Shown: one piece after another, positions 26,012 to 36,577 of the stretch
How the letters are laid out: every line of letters begins with the position of its first letter
Position numbering within the stretch: the stretch's first letter is position 1
Origin: Arthrobacter sp. StoSoilB5
GTDB lineage: Bacteria > Actinomycetota > Actinomycetes > Actinomycetales > Micrococcaceae
Assembly (NCBI RefSeq): GCF_019977235.1
Contig: NZ_AP024646.1
Location: 3,844,001 to 3,908,000 of the forward strand
Length of the DNA: 64,000 nt
Reading direction: 5' to 3'
The notes under the pieces: generated by a model
The model's database searches: none
What the model was told of the DNA's origin: nothing
Seen by the model: only the letters and a program-made list of their open reading frames with translations
Made by a program: the position numbers and the translations under genes

Positions 26012-26043
26012 AGTGGCCGGCCTCCCAAAGGAGGCCGGCCACT
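26012..26043 (-). terminator. Terminator downstream of guaA
   Basis: A perfect 14-bp inverted repeat, AGTGGCCGGCCTCC and GGAGGCCGGCCACT, has a four-base loop and starts seven bases after the guaA stop. The flanking T run on the minus strand is weak. The hairpin is palindromic and could also shield the helicase gene's promoter from read-through. Confidence 0.8.
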
Positions 26044-26050
26044 CAAAATG

Positions 26051-27640
26051 CTATTCCCACTCGATGGTTCCCGGCGGCTTGCTGGTGACGTCCAGCACTA
26101 CGCGGTTGACTCCATCCACTTCGTTGGTAATGCGGTTGGAGATGCGGGCCAGGAGGTCATACGGCAAACGCGACCAGTCGGCCGTCATGGCATCCTCGGA
26201 CGATACCGGGCGGAGGACGATCGGGTGACCGTAGGTGCGGCCATCGCCCTGGACCCCGACGCTACGGACATCAGCCAGCAGGACCACCGGCATCTGCCAA
26301 ACATCATTGTCCAGGCCAGCAGCGGTCAGCTCTGCACGGGCAATGGCGTCGGCCTTGCGGAGCAGGTCAAGGCGTTCCTTGGTAACTTCGCCGACGATGC
26401 GGATACCCAAGCCCGGGCCGGGGAACGGCTGGCGGCCAACAATTTCCTGCGGCAGGCCAAGTTGGGCACCAACGGCGCGGACTTCGTCCTTGAACAGGGC
26501 GCGGAGCGGCTCGACCAGTTCGAACTGCAGGTCTTCAGGAAGTCCACCCACGTTGTGGTGGCTCTTGATGTTCGCAGCGCCTTCGCCACCGCCGGACTCG
26601 ACGACGTCCGGGTAAAGCGTGCCCTGGACCAGGAACTTGATCTTCTCGCCCTCGGCAGCGGCCTGGGCGATGATCGCCCTCTCTGCTTCCTCGAAGGCAC
26701 GGATGAATTCCCGGCCAATGATCTTGCGCTTCGTCTCGGGATCGCTGACTCCGGCCAAAGCAGACTGGAAGCGCTCTTGCTCGTTGGCAACATACAGGTT
26801 GACCCCGGTGGCAGCCACGAAGTCGCGTTCAACCTGCTCGGCTTCACCTTCGCGCAGGAGGCCGTGGTCCACGAAGACACACGTCAACTGGTCTCCAACG
26901 GCCCGCTGGACAAGAGCCGCAGCAACAGCCGAATCCACACCGCCGGAGAGACCGCAGATGACCTTGGAATCGCCGATCTGCTGGCGGATCCGGTCTACCT
27001 GCTCTTCGAGGATATTGCCGGTGGTCCAGTTGGGGCTCAGGCCCGCGCCCTTGAACAGGAAGTTCTCCAGGACGTGCTGACCGTGCACGGAGTGCTTGAC
27101 CTCCGGGTGCCACTGCACACCGTAGAGGCGCTTTTCCTCGTTGGCAAAGGCGGCTACCGGCGCTCCTGCCGTGGTGGCAAGCACCTCGAAACCCTCAGGA
27201 GCTTCATGGACGGAGTCGCCGTGGCTCATCCAGGTGTTCTGCGAGGAGGGCACACCGTCAAGAATCGAGCGGGCGTCGCCAACCACCAGTGCTTCGGTTG
27301 CGCCGTACTCCCGGAGGCCCGTCTGGGCCACCTTGCCGCCAAGCGCGTTGGCCATGGCCTGGAAGCCGTAGCAGATACCAAAAACGGGCACACCGGCTTC
27401 AAAAAGGTCCGCTCCGACCCGCGGAGCTCCCTCTGCGTAGACGCTGGAAGGTCCGCCGGAAAGGATGATGGCTGCCGGGTTCTTGGCCAGAAGCTGCTCG
27501 GTGGTGAAGGTATGCGGAACAATTTCCGAATACACATTCGCTTCACGGACGCGGCGTGCAATCAGCTGCGCGTACTGGGCACCGTAGTCAACAACCAGCA
27601 CCGGCTTCTGGGAAGTCTGGGGTGCGGTGGGAGTAGTCAC
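26051..27640 (-). CDS. guaA: GMP synthase (glutamine-hydrolysing)
   Basis: A 529-residue two-domain enzyme converting XMP to GMP with ATP and glutamine. The N-terminal class I amidotransferase carries the catalytic cysteine in [13 protein letters not shown] and the histidine/glutamate in GVQWHPEV. The ATP pyrophosphatase domain has the PP loop in [14 protein letters not shown], and the C-terminal dimerisation domain ends with [10 protein letters not shown], the conserved tail. It is the last step of GMP synthesis and works with guaB and guaB3 nearby, though other genes lie between. Confidence 0.98.
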   Translation of the reverse strand: MTTPTAPQTSQKPVLVVDYGAQYAQLIARRVREANVYSEIVPHTFTTEQLLAKNPAAIILSGGPSSVYAEGAPRVGADLFEAGVPVFGICYGFQAMANALGGKVAQTGLREYGATEALVVGDARSILDGVPSSQNTWMSHGDSVHEAPEGFEVLATTAGAPVAAFANEEKRLYGVQWHPEVKHSVHGQHVLENFLFKGAGLSPNWTTGNILEEQVDRIRQQIGDSKVICGLSGGVDSAVAAALVQRAVGDQLTCVFVDHGLLREGEAEQVERDFVAATGVNLYVANEQERFQSALAGVSDPETKRKIIGREFIRAFEEAERAIIAQAAAEGEKIKFLVQGTLYPDVVESGGGEGAANIKSHHNVGGLPEDLQFELVEPLRALFKDEVRAVGAQLGLPQEIVGRQPFPGPGLGIRIVGEVTKERLDLLRKADAIARAELTAAGLDNDVWQMPVVLLADVRSVGVQGDGRTYGHPIVLRPVSSEDAMTADWSRLPYDLLARISNRITNEVDGVNRVVLDVTSKPPGTIEWE

Positions 27641-27762
27641 CCACCAAGACTACTTTGCCGGGCCGCCCCGGTGCACGTTGGCAAGGGCCCGAAGGGGTCA
27701 ATTACGGGCAAGTCGTTAGGCATCTCACACCGCTGCACCTGCCTCGCCTGCCCCCGTCGCGA

Positions 27763-28263
27763 CTAGTAGCGCTTTGAGGCCTGCGGGTTGGCTGCCAGTT
27801 CCGCTTCAACCTGTGCGTGGAACTTCTTCTCCACGATGAACGACATCAGCGGCACTACGCCGCCCAGGGCCAGCAGGACCAGCTTGGAGAACGGCCAGCG
27901 CATGAGCGACCACAAGCGGAAGTCGGAGACCAGGTAGACCACGTACATCCAACCGTGGACGATCAACACAGTGGTGGAGATATTGAAGCCACCGATCACG
28001 CCCTTGGGCTCAGACTCGGCGAATCCGAAGCCGAACGGCTGACCGGTAACGGCGTTCGTTCCACCGGCAAAGAGCGATACGCCAAAACCGTAGCGCGCAA
28101 TCAGCTCAGCGCAGAGCAGCAGGAGCATGGCACCAGTCAGGTAGGCCATGACCTTGTAGAACTTCAGCGCGGAACGGATTTGGGCTTCCGTTCCGCCAAA
28201 CCTGCGCTTCTTGGGCTTGGGTCCGGATTGCTCTGGCTGGATGGCCGGTTTGGGCTCAATCAT
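27763..28263 (-). CDS. DUF3817 integral membrane protein
   Basis: A 166-residue protein with three predicted spans (about 38-58, 95-115 and 125-145) and a basic N-terminus. The pattern FYKVMAYLTGAMLLLLC, with HGWMYVVYLVSDFRLW later, fits DUF3817, an actinobacterial family of unknown function often found beside SURF1 and guaA. The start ATG overlaps the stop of the SURF1 gene by four bases, so the two are coupled. Confidence 0.85.
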   Translation of the reverse strand: MIEPKPAIQPEQSGPKPKKRRFGGTEAQIRSALKFYKVMAYLTGAMLLLLCAELIARYGFGVSLFAGGTNAVTGQPFGFGFAESEPKGVIGGFNISTTVLIVHGWMYVVYLVSDFRLWSLMRWPFSKLVLLALGGVVPLMSFIVEKKFHAQVEAELAANPQASKRY

Positions 28264-29147
28264 TGCTGCACCTTTTGTTCTGGCCCAGGTTGCTGGGTTT
28301 CAGGGCTTGTCGGTTTGTTGGGCTCGTCTTTGTCTTCGTCGAGTCCGTCTTCGTGGTCGTATTCGTCGTGTGCGTCGTATTCGTCGTCTTCGAGGTCGCG
28401 ACGGTAGTCGTCCGCCACCATCCGCCACCAGATGTACAGCGCGAATCCTGCAAAGACCACCCACTCCACGGAATAGAAGAGGTTCAGCCAGTTAACCTGT
28501 TGTGCGGGCGGCTGTGCTGGGATGTTGAGGGCCTTCACCCCCTCGTCGGCGGCTACGGGAACGCCGTCGGCAACCTCGGATGTCGCGGCAACGAAGCCCT
28601 GGTAGCTGGAGATCTCCCACGTGTTGATGAGTTCGGCAACGGCCACTGCAGACGCCCGGCCTGGACCGGCGTCGACATTTGGCACCGGCGCTTCGGACGG
28701 CAGCAGGCGGCCGGTCACCGTCAGGGTGCCCGACGGCGGAGGGCCGGCTTGCGCGGCATCGGCCACCCAACCCCGGGCTACTGGAATCCAGGTCTTGGGC
28801 GAGGCCGCAACACCGCTCAGTTTCGGAGCGTTGTCCACCGCGAAGGCCGAGACAATCCAGAATCCCTTCTGGCCGTTATATAGGCGGCCCTCGACGAGCA
28901 CCTGCTTGGCGGGATCGTACGTCCCGGTGGCGCTGACCATCTGGTCCGAAACAGAGCCAGGGAAAAACTGCCCCGGCTGCAGAACGTCCACCAGCGGCTT
29001 GACCTCTTCAATGCTCGAAGACACCGGGGCTTCGTGCTGGGTGGACCGGCTGAGCTGCCACTGGCTAAGCAGCACAAACACCGCGGACAGGAGAAGCGCA
29101 AAGACGAGTCCTGCGATCCAGCGGGGTTTCAGCGCGGTTTTCAACAC
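28260..29147 (-). CDS. SURF1-family protein
   Basis: A 295-residue SURF1-family protein with terminal membrane anchors (about 12-30 and 232-255) and a periplasmic SURF1 domain between them (GTYDPAKQVLVEGR, then WIPVARGWVAD). SURF1 helps insert heme a into cytochrome c oxidase subunit I. The C-terminus is an unusual Asp/Glu-rich cytoplasmic tail of about 35 residues containing the repeats EYDAHDEYDHEDGLDEDKDE, likely disordered. It overlaps the DUF3817 start by four bases. Confidence 0.9.
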   Translation of the reverse strand: MLKTALKPRWIAGLVFALLLSAVFVLLSQWQLSRSTQHEAPVSSSIEEVKPLVDVLQPGQFFPGSVSDQMVSATGTYDPAKQVLVEGRLYNGQKGFWIVSAFAVDNAPKLSGVAASPKTWIPVARGWVADAAQAGPPPSGTLTVTGRLLPSEAPVPNVDAGPGRASAVAVAELINTWEISSYQGFVAATSEVADGVPVAADEGVKALNIPAQPPAQQVNWLNLFYSVEWVVFAGFALYIWWRMVADDYRRDLEDDEYDAHDEYDHEDGLDEDKDEPNKPTSPETQQPGPEQKVQQ

Positions 29148-29230
29148 CCCTTAACCGTACTTCGTCACGCTGTAGAACAACGAAACGAACGGTAAGAAGC
29201 TGGGCTTTGGGCCCGGCCCGGCGCCCGGAC

Positions 29231-29719
29231 TCAATGGTCGAAGAACACCAGGCTTGAGTTGATGAGTTCGGAAATGACTTCGGTATCGTGCGCGCGGCGC
29301 AGGGACTCGCGGAATGACTCCTTGGAGAGCGAACGCGCCAAAGTAGCGAGGACTTCCAAATGGTCCGAGAAGGAACTGGCCGGTGTGGCAATGAGCAGGA
29401 TCAATGTGGCCGGGCCATCTGTGGCACCGAAATCCAAGGCGTGACCGAACTTGGTGACGCCCACGGCAATGGAAATCCTGTCCACGAATTCGCTGCGTGC
29501 GTGCGGCAGCCCAATACCTCCGGGAAGACCGGTGGCCAGTTGGTGTTCCCTGGAATGGACCTGTTCAAGGAAGCCTTCGAGGTTGGAGATCCGGCCGGCC
29601 GCGTGAAGGCGCTCCGCCAACTGTGCCGCAGCATCGATTTTGTCCTCGGCAACGAGTTCCAGGATGACGGTTTCCGGCGTAGTCAGTTCGGCGTCATACC
29701 GGTCAAGTGGTTCAGCCAA
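29231..29719 (-). CDS. PTS EIIA (fructose/mannitol type, PTS_EIIA_2) protein
   Basis: A 162-residue stand-alone PTS EIIA of the mannitol/fructose (type 2) fold. The phosphorylatable histidine is H73 in GGIGLPHARSEF. No IIB, IIC or HPr gene lies in the window, so it is either an orphan phosphoacceptor with a regulatory role, like EIIA-Ntr, or serves a permease elsewhere. It follows glpD by about 47 bases on the same strand and may be cotranscribed with it, which would link PTS state to glycerol use; that is inference. Confidence 0.85.
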   Translation of the reverse strand: MAEPLDRYDAELTTPETVILELVAEDKIDAAAQLAERLHAAGRISNLEGFLEQVHSREHQLATGLPGGIGLPHARSEFVDRISIAVGVTKFGHALDFGATDGPATLILLIATPASSFSDHLEVLATLARSLSKESFRESLRRAHDTEVISELINSSLVFFDH

Positions 29720-29766
29720 GTCGTGTTCCCTCCAGTGTGGCCTTCCGGCCGCAGGTCCTGTGTTGC

Positions 29767-31521
29767 TCAGCGAAGGGGAACGATGTCATCGACTCCCATG
29801 CGCGCGGCGTCAGCTGATTCGTCATCGGGTTGTTGCTGGCTGAGCCGCTCAGCTTCCACCCGCGCCAAATAGTGCTTAATCTCGCTTTCCCGCTGCGTCT
29901 CGCTCCAGCCAAGGATTTCTCCCATCAGCTTAGCCACTACAGGCACTGCTGACACACCCCGGTCCCACGCTTCGATCGAGATCCGGGTACGGCGCGTCAA
30001 AACGTCGTGAACATGACGGGCGCCCTCATGGGTGGTCGCATAGACCACCTCGGCGGCAAGGTAATCGTCCGCACCGGGAAGCGGTTCCCCGAGTTCGGGT
30101 TGCCCAGCGATGAGATCCAGCACTTCCGACGCCATGGAGCCGTAACGGTTGAGCAGGTGTTCCACGCGCGCCACGTGCACGCCGGCCTCTTCTGCGGAGC
30201 GGGCCCGGCGGTTCCAGGCGGCTTTGAACCCCTCCGCACCGAGCAACGGGATCGTTTCAGTACAGCTGGAGGGAACCCGTTCATCCATCGCCCGGGTGGC
30301 CTCATCCACCGCATCCTTCGCCATGACACGGTAAGTGGTGAATTTACCGCCGGCCACCACCACCAGGCCTGGCACCGGGTGGGCCACGACGTGTTCGCGG
30401 GAAAGTTTGGCAGTGGAGTCGTTTTCGCCTGCAAGAAGGGGGCGGAGCCCTGCGTAAACGCCTTCGACGTCCTCCCGGGTGAGTGGCCGCTTAAGGACCT
30501 TGTTGACGTGCTCCAGGACGTAGTCGATGTCTTTGCTGGACGCTGCAGGGTGCGCCTTGTCCAGCTTCCAGTCCGTGTCCGTAGTACCGATGATCCAGTG
30601 GCGGCCCCAGGGGATCACGAAGAGCACAGACTTTTCCGTGCGCAGGATCAACCCAACAGTGGACTGGAACCTGTCCCGCGGCACCACAAGGTGGATGCCC
30701 TTGGATGCCCTGACTTTGAGTTGGCCCCGGTCGGTAACCATGGCTTGGGTTTCGTCCGTCCAAACGCCTGTGGCATTCACCACCTGCTTGGCGCGGACCT
30801 CAAAGACGCTGCCGTCTTCCTGGTTTTCCAGCTTGGCGCCCACCACGCGTTCACCTTCCCTGAGGAAGTCCACCACGCGCACCCTGTTCACGGCGTGGGC
30901 ACCGTAGTGCGCGGCCGTCCGCACAACGTTGACCACCAAACGGGCGTCGTCCACTTGGGCATCGTAGTAGCGGATGGAGCCAACGAAAGCATCGTCCTTC
31001 AGGCTCGGAGCCGCCCTGAGGGTGCCACGCCTGAAGAGGTGCTTGTGCATGGGAACGCCCCGGCTGTGCCCCGAGGTGAGGCCCAATGTGTCATAAAGCA
31101 TGATGCCCGCGCCCACGTAGGGGCGCTCCCAGAACCTACGGGTCAGCGGGTAGAGGAAAGGGACAGGGCGCACCAGATGGGGTGCGATCTGCTGGATCAG
31201 CAACCCGCGTTCCTGGAGCGCCTCCTGGACCAGTCCGAAATCGAGCATCTCAAGGTACCGGAGGCCACCATGGATGAGTTTGGACGAGCGCGATGACGTC
31301 CCTGAGGCCCAGTCCCTGGCTTCAACTATGCCGACTGTGAGGCCACGGGTCACTGCGTCCAGGGCTGCGCCAGCCCCCACCACGCCTCCGCCGACAATCA
31401 GGATGTCCAGCTGTTTGCCGGGTTCGGCAGTGGCTTTCAGGACTTCAATCGACGCGGCACGCGATTGCGGGCTCAATGCTCCCGGCGAATTCACCTGCGG
31501 ACCGCCTGCGACATTGCTCAT
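29767..31521 (-). CDS. glpD: Glycerol-3-phosphate dehydrogenase, FAD-dependent
   Basis: A 584-residue flavoenzyme oxidising sn-glycerol-3-phosphate to dihydroxyacetone phosphate at the membrane and feeding electrons to quinones. The FAD-binding motif is IVGGGVVGAGAALDAVTRG, followed by ASGTSSRSSKLIHGGLRYLE, the family signature. A C-terminal helical domain closes the protein. ATG 31521 has GAGGAGG seven bases upstream; an upstream in-frame start at 31542 is less likely. No glpF or glpK is adjacent. Confidence 0.96.
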   Translation of the reverse strand: MSNVAGGPQVNSPGALSPQSRAASIEVLKATAEPGKQLDILIVGGGVVGAGAALDAVTRGLTVGIVEARDWASGTSSRSSKLIHGGLRYLEMLDFGLVQEALQERGLLIQQIAPHLVRPVPFLYPLTRRFWERPYVGAGIMLYDTLGLTSGHSRGVPMHKHLFRRGTLRAAPSLKDDAFVGSIRYYDAQVDDARLVVNVVRTAAHYGAHAVNRVRVVDFLREGERVVGAKLENQEDGSVFEVRAKQVVNATGVWTDETQAMVTDRGQLKVRASKGIHLVVPRDRFQSTVGLILRTEKSVLFVIPWGRHWIIGTTDTDWKLDKAHPAASSKDIDYVLEHVNKVLKRPLTREDVEGVYAGLRPLLAGENDSTAKLSREHVVAHPVPGLVVVAGGKFTTYRVMAKDAVDEATRAMDERVPSSCTETIPLLGAEGFKAAWNRRARSAEEAGVHVARVEHLLNRYGSMASEVLDLIAGQPELGEPLPGADDYLAAEVVYATTHEGARHVHDVLTRRTRISIEAWDRGVSAVPVVAKLMGEILGWSETQRESEIKHYLARVEAERLSQQQPDDESADAARMGVDDIVPLR

Positions 31522-31593
31522 CGGACCCCTCCTCAAACGCAACAGCTGGTAGTCCCCTACCCTACTTGTTGCTCGGCCCGATTGGCAGGAGTC

Positions 31594-32730
31594 CTAATTG
31601 CCCGCGTAAGGGGACACTACGACATCCACACGCTGGAACTCCTTGAGGTCCGAGTACCCGGTGGTTGCCATGGACCGGCGCAGGGCGCCAATAAGGTTGG
31701 ACGTGCCGTCCGTGTGGTGCCCGGGCCCAAAGAGGACTTCCTCCAGGGGGCCAACTGTGCCGACGTTGACGCGGTCGCCGCGGGGCGATTCGAGGTGGTG
31801 CGCTTCCGGCCCCCAGTGCCAGCCGCGGCCGGGTGCTTCTTCGGCGCGGGCCAAGGCGCTGCCCAGCATGACGGCGTCCGCACCCATTGCGATGGCCTTG
31901 ACGATATCGCCCGACCTGCCCATGCCGCCGTCGGCAATCACATGGACATAACGCCCACCGGACTCATCCATGTAGTCGCGCCGGGCGGCAGTGACGTCCG
32001 AGATGGCCGACGCCATGGGCGAATGAATGCCGAGTGCACGGCGCGTAGTGGTGGTAGCACCTCCGCCGAAGCCAACGAGGACGCCTGCGGCACCCGTGCG
32101 CATGAGGTGCAGGGCCGGCGTGTAACCAGCTGCTCCACCGACGATCACAGGGACATCGAGTTCGTAGATGAACTGCTTAAGGTTCAGCGGTTCGTGGTTT
32201 TTGGATACGTGCTCAGCGGAGACCGTTGTTCCGCGGATGACGAAGATGTCGACGCCGGCGGCCACCACGGTCTTGTAGTGTTCCTGGGTGCGCTGCGGGG
32301 TCAGGGAGCCCGCGACAGTGACGCCTGCGGCACGGATCTCGGCCAAGCGGGAGCTGATGAGTTCCGGCTGGATGGGCGCCTGGTACAGGTCCTGCATCCG
32401 GCGGGTGACTGCCGGGCTGCTGGTTTCGTTGGCCAGGCCGGCGATCTCGTCGAGCACCTTCTGTGGGTTCTCGTACCGGGTCCAGAGGCCTTCAAGGTCC
32501 AGGACGCCGAGACCACCCAACCGGCCCAAAGTAATGGCGGTATCCGGCGACATCACGGAGTCCATGGGAGCGGCAATCACCGGCATATCGAACTTATAGG
32601 CGTCGATCTGCCAGGAGACAGAGACGTCCTTCGGGTCGCGCGTCCGACGATTCGGAACGATCGCGATGTCATCCAGGGAGTAGGCACGACGCCCACGCTT
32701 GCCACGGCCAATCTCAATCTCATAAGTCAC
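31594..32730 (-). CDS. guaB3: GuaB3 family IMP dehydrogenase-related protein
   Basis: A 378-residue IMPDH/GMPR-fold protein of the GuaB3 group. It keeps the barrel core (DMPVIAAPMDSVMSPD, HVIADGGMGRSGDIVKA) but has no CBS domain, and the catalytic loop reads GFGGGATTTTRRALGI, so the IMPDH cysteine is missing. GuaB3 proteins of actinobacteria and cyanobacteria have been linked to GMP reductase-like activity, salvaging GMP back to IMP; that is family knowledge. The start is GTG 32730. It lies between glpD and the ABC exporter, 2 kb from guaB. Confidence 0.9.
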   Translation of the reverse strand: MTYEIEIGRGKRGRRAYSLDDIAIVPNRRTRDPKDVSVSWQIDAYKFDMPVIAAPMDSVMSPDTAITLGRLGGLGVLDLEGLWTRYENPQKVLDEIAGLANETSSPAVTRRMQDLYQAPIQPELISSRLAEIRAAGVTVAGSLTPQRTQEHYKTVVAAGVDIFVIRGTTVSAEHVSKNHEPLNLKQFIYELDVPVIVGGAAGYTPALHLMRTGAAGVLVGFGGGATTTTRRALGIHSPMASAISDVTAARRDYMDESGGRYVHVIADGGMGRSGDIVKAIAMGADAVMLGSALARAEEAPGRGWHWGPEAHHLESPRGDRVNVGTVGPLEEVLFGPGHHTDGTSNLIGALRRSMATTGYSDLKEFQRVDVVVSPYAGN

Positions 32731-32763
32731 TGCTCGAGTTTATCCCACCAAAACCAAGCAACC

Positions 32764-32834
32764 GTTTTGTTCCAACCGGCTCCCGGGTTTTGTTTCCAAC
32801 CGCCTACCAGGTTCTGTTTCCAACCGGCTGTTAG
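32764..32834. repeat. Three tandem 23-24 bp repeats between guaB3 and the ABC gene
   Basis: Units at 32764-32786, 32787-32810 and 32811-32834 share GTTYTGTTTCCAACCGSCT followed by 4-5 variable bases. The third copy runs over the stop codon of the ABC exporter gene (32831-32833). They fill most of the 100-base gap upstream of guaB3. They have a different sequence and period from the 32-bp repeats elsewhere in the window. Confidence 0.85.
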
Positions 32835-34720
32835 GGGGTGTTCTGGCTGGTCTCTTCCACGGTGAGCTGGGATTCGAACATCCGGAAGTAGCGGCCCCTC
32901 AAAGCCACAAGCTCCTTGTGTGTCCCTTCTTCGGCGATCCGGCCATCTTCGAGCATGTACACAACATCTGCCTTCTCGATGGTGGCCAGCCGGTGGCTGA
33001 TGGCAATGATGGTGCTGTTCCGGTCCGCGAAAAGCCGCGTGAAGATCCGGTGCTCCGCCAAAGCGTCTATGGCCGAGGTCGGTTCGTCCATGACCATGAA
33101 GGAGGCATCCCGGTAGAAGTTACGCGCCATGGCCAGCCGCTGCCATTGCCCACCGGAGAGGCCGCTCCCCTTGCGTCCCCGGGGATCCTCCATCCAGTTG
33201 CTCACATGGTTTTCCAGGCCGTTGGGTAGCTTGTTGATGAACTCCATGGCCTCGGCATCTGATGCGGCACGCCGAATGCGGGAATCGTCCCGCGGTTGGC
33301 GGACATCGCCCAGGTAGATGTTCTCCGCGGCAGTGGCGAATTCATACTTCAGGAATTCCTGGCTCAGGACCGCCAAGTGCCGGTGCCAACTGGTCACGTC
33401 GATTCCGGTGAGATCGACGCCGTCAAGCAATACCTGGCCTGAATCCGGCCGGTACAGGCCTGCCAGGATCCGGATCAGCGTGGACTTTCCCGCACCATTC
33501 TCACCAACGATTGCAATGTGCTGGCCTGCCCTGATGGTCAGGGAAATGCCCTTGATGACTTCAATGTCACTCCCGGTATAGCTGAAGCGGATGTCCCGCA
33601 TTTCCACAACGGAAGGCGACTTCACCAAAGGAGGCTCATGGCCGCTGGGCACGGGAAGTGCCATGAACAGCTCGTAGTCTTTGAGGTTGGCAAGGTCTTC
33701 GTCAATGGAACTCAGCGACGAAACCAGGTTGTTGGCGGTGGAAAGGGCCCGGCTGACGATCTGTTGGATATAGAGGAACTGCCCTACGGGTTGCGCCCTG
33801 GCAATGATTTGTCCCACCACCCAGATCAACGAAACAACCTCGGCCCCGTACTGCAGGGCGTCCGCTGCGAGCTGCTTGGGGATGTAGCGCTTTTGGAAGT
33901 CCAGGCGCCGGCGCTCGTCAGCGTCGCGAAGCCGCGAACGCAGGCCCATCAGATAGCCTACGATTCCATAGAGCCGCATCTCGGCAATGTGCTGGGGCCG
34001 CAGGAGGTTGGTCTCGATCATGCGCCGTTGCCGGCGCGAATCCACCTGGGTATTCCAGTGGGCTATTTGCTCGCGCGAGAGTTTGAACTGCAGGTAGACG
34101 CTCGGGACGATCGCAATGAGGACAATGACCGCGATCCACCAACTGACCAGCAGCAGCGCCCCCACTGCCAGGATGACTGAAACCAACTGCGTAAAAATGG
34201 CCGCGATCCGGTCCAGGACCCGCGCATAGGAATCCGAGAATCGCTTGGCGCGATCGTAGAGGTCCACCGTTTCCTTGTCGTCATAGCGCCAAAACTCCAG
34301 TGCCAGGAAGCGCTCATACATCATGTCGCCAACGATCGCGCCCACTTTGAAGCTCATCAACTGCTGGATGTACCGGTCGACGCTGCTGAAGGCGCCCCAG
34401 AACAGCCCCAGCGCTGCCGTAATGATGACGTACAGGATCGCCCGCGGACCGGCGTCGGGATCCCCCGCATAACCGGCGGCCAACGCTGTGGTGGTCAACG
34501 CGGCGAAGTAGGTGGTAACCAGCGGCAACGTGGCCGAAATCAGTGACCCGGCCACTTTCATGATGACCGCCACGGGTGATGCCTTGAAGCTCACCTTCAG
34601 GACCTGCCCGACGGCGCGGGCGTACGGCCGGAGCGCAAGCTTGCGGGGCGCTTTGCCGGGTTGGACTGAGTTCAGGCGGACCGACTCCGGGTGCCGCGGT
34701 TGTGCGGGCTTTTCGGACAT
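32831..34720 (-). CDS. ABC transporter, fused membrane and ATP-binding domains
   Basis: A 629-residue half-transporter of the exporter type. The N-terminal membrane domain (about 30-345) has six predicted spans, and the ATPase domain (about 370-620) has Walker A GENGAGKSTLIRILAG, the signature LSGGQWQRLAMARN and Walker B SFMVMDEPTSAIDA. It should act as a homodimer. The signature with SGGQWQR and the sequence around it resemble lantibiotic or multidrug exporters of Gram-positives, but no peptide precursor gene is near. The stop lies inside the 24-bp repeat region, and the guaB terminator lies upstream of its start. Confidence 0.9.
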   Translation of the reverse strand: MSEKPAQPRHPESVRLNSVQPGKAPRKLALRPYARAVGQVLKVSFKASPVAVIMKVAGSLISATLPLVTTYFAALTTTALAAGYAGDPDAGPRAILYVIITAALGLFWGAFSSVDRYIQQLMSFKVGAIVGDMMYERFLALEFWRYDDKETVDLYDRAKRFSDSYARVLDRIAAIFTQLVSVILAVGALLLVSWWIAVIVLIAIVPSVYLQFKLSREQIAHWNTQVDSRRQRRMIETNLLRPQHIAEMRLYGIVGYLMGLRSRLRDADERRRLDFQKRYIPKQLAADALQYGAEVVSLIWVVGQIIARAQPVGQFLYIQQIVSRALSTANNLVSSLSSIDEDLANLKDYELFMALPVPSGHEPPLVKSPSVVEMRDIRFSYTGSDIEVIKGISLTIRAGQHIAIVGENGAGKSTLIRILAGLYRPDSGQVLLDGVDLTGIDVTSWHRHLAVLSQEFLKYEFATAAENIYLGDVRQPRDDSRIRRAASDAEAMEFINKLPNGLENHVSNWMEDPRGRKGSGLSGGQWQRLAMARNFYRDASFMVMDEPTSAIDALAEHRIFTRLFADRNSTIIAISHRLATIEKADVVYMLEDGRIAEEGTHKELVALRGRYFRMFESQLTVEETSQNTP

Positions 34721-34770
34721 GTCCCCAGCCTATTCCTCCCCGCAGACATTCCGTTGCCGCCCTTAAACAG

Positions 34771-34802
34771 CTGTTCCCCGCGGAAACGTCCGCGGGGAAC
34801 AG
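34771..34802 (-). terminator. Terminator downstream of guaB
   Basis: A perfect 14-bp inverted repeat, CTGTTCCCCGCGGA and TCCGCGGGGAACAG, has a four-base loop (34785-34788) and begins seven bases after the guaB stop on the minus strand, followed by GCTGTTTAAGG. Confidence 0.85.
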
Positions 34803-34808
34803 GAGTGG

Positions 34809-36332
<1,524 letters not shown>

Positions 36333-36397
36333 TTACCTGGGTTCCGGGGGCTATAACTGGTAGGGGTTGCAACTGATGACCAGCCCGTCATTACGGG

Positions 36398-36430
36398 ACT
36401 GGCCTGTGCATAAAGTACTGGCCTGTGCAT
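36398..36430. repeat. Direct repeat upstream of guaB
   Basis: ACTGGCCTGTGCAT occurs at 36398-36411 and 36417-36430, 19 bp apart, within the 257-base region between guaB and the acyltransferase gene. A bulged hairpin (CCAGCCCGT with ACGGGACTGG) lies beside it at 36380-36403. These could be part of the guaB promoter or leader. I see no gene in this region. Confidence 0.5.
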
Positions 36431-36577
36431 GAGGTACTGCAAGGCAAAGGTGCTTCGGGTATTGAATAAATAGTAGAACCTCCGCGGCGATCGCCATATT
36501 CCGCGACGCCTGAGTGTGAGCAACGGCACTGGCGGCAGGCCGACGTCGTGCGTTCCATGCTCCCGCGGGCGGCGGGG

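Noticed and set aside
25970..27766. A 598-codon plus-strand frame opposite guaA.
   Set aside because: Antisense shadow; guaA is unmistakable on the minus strand.
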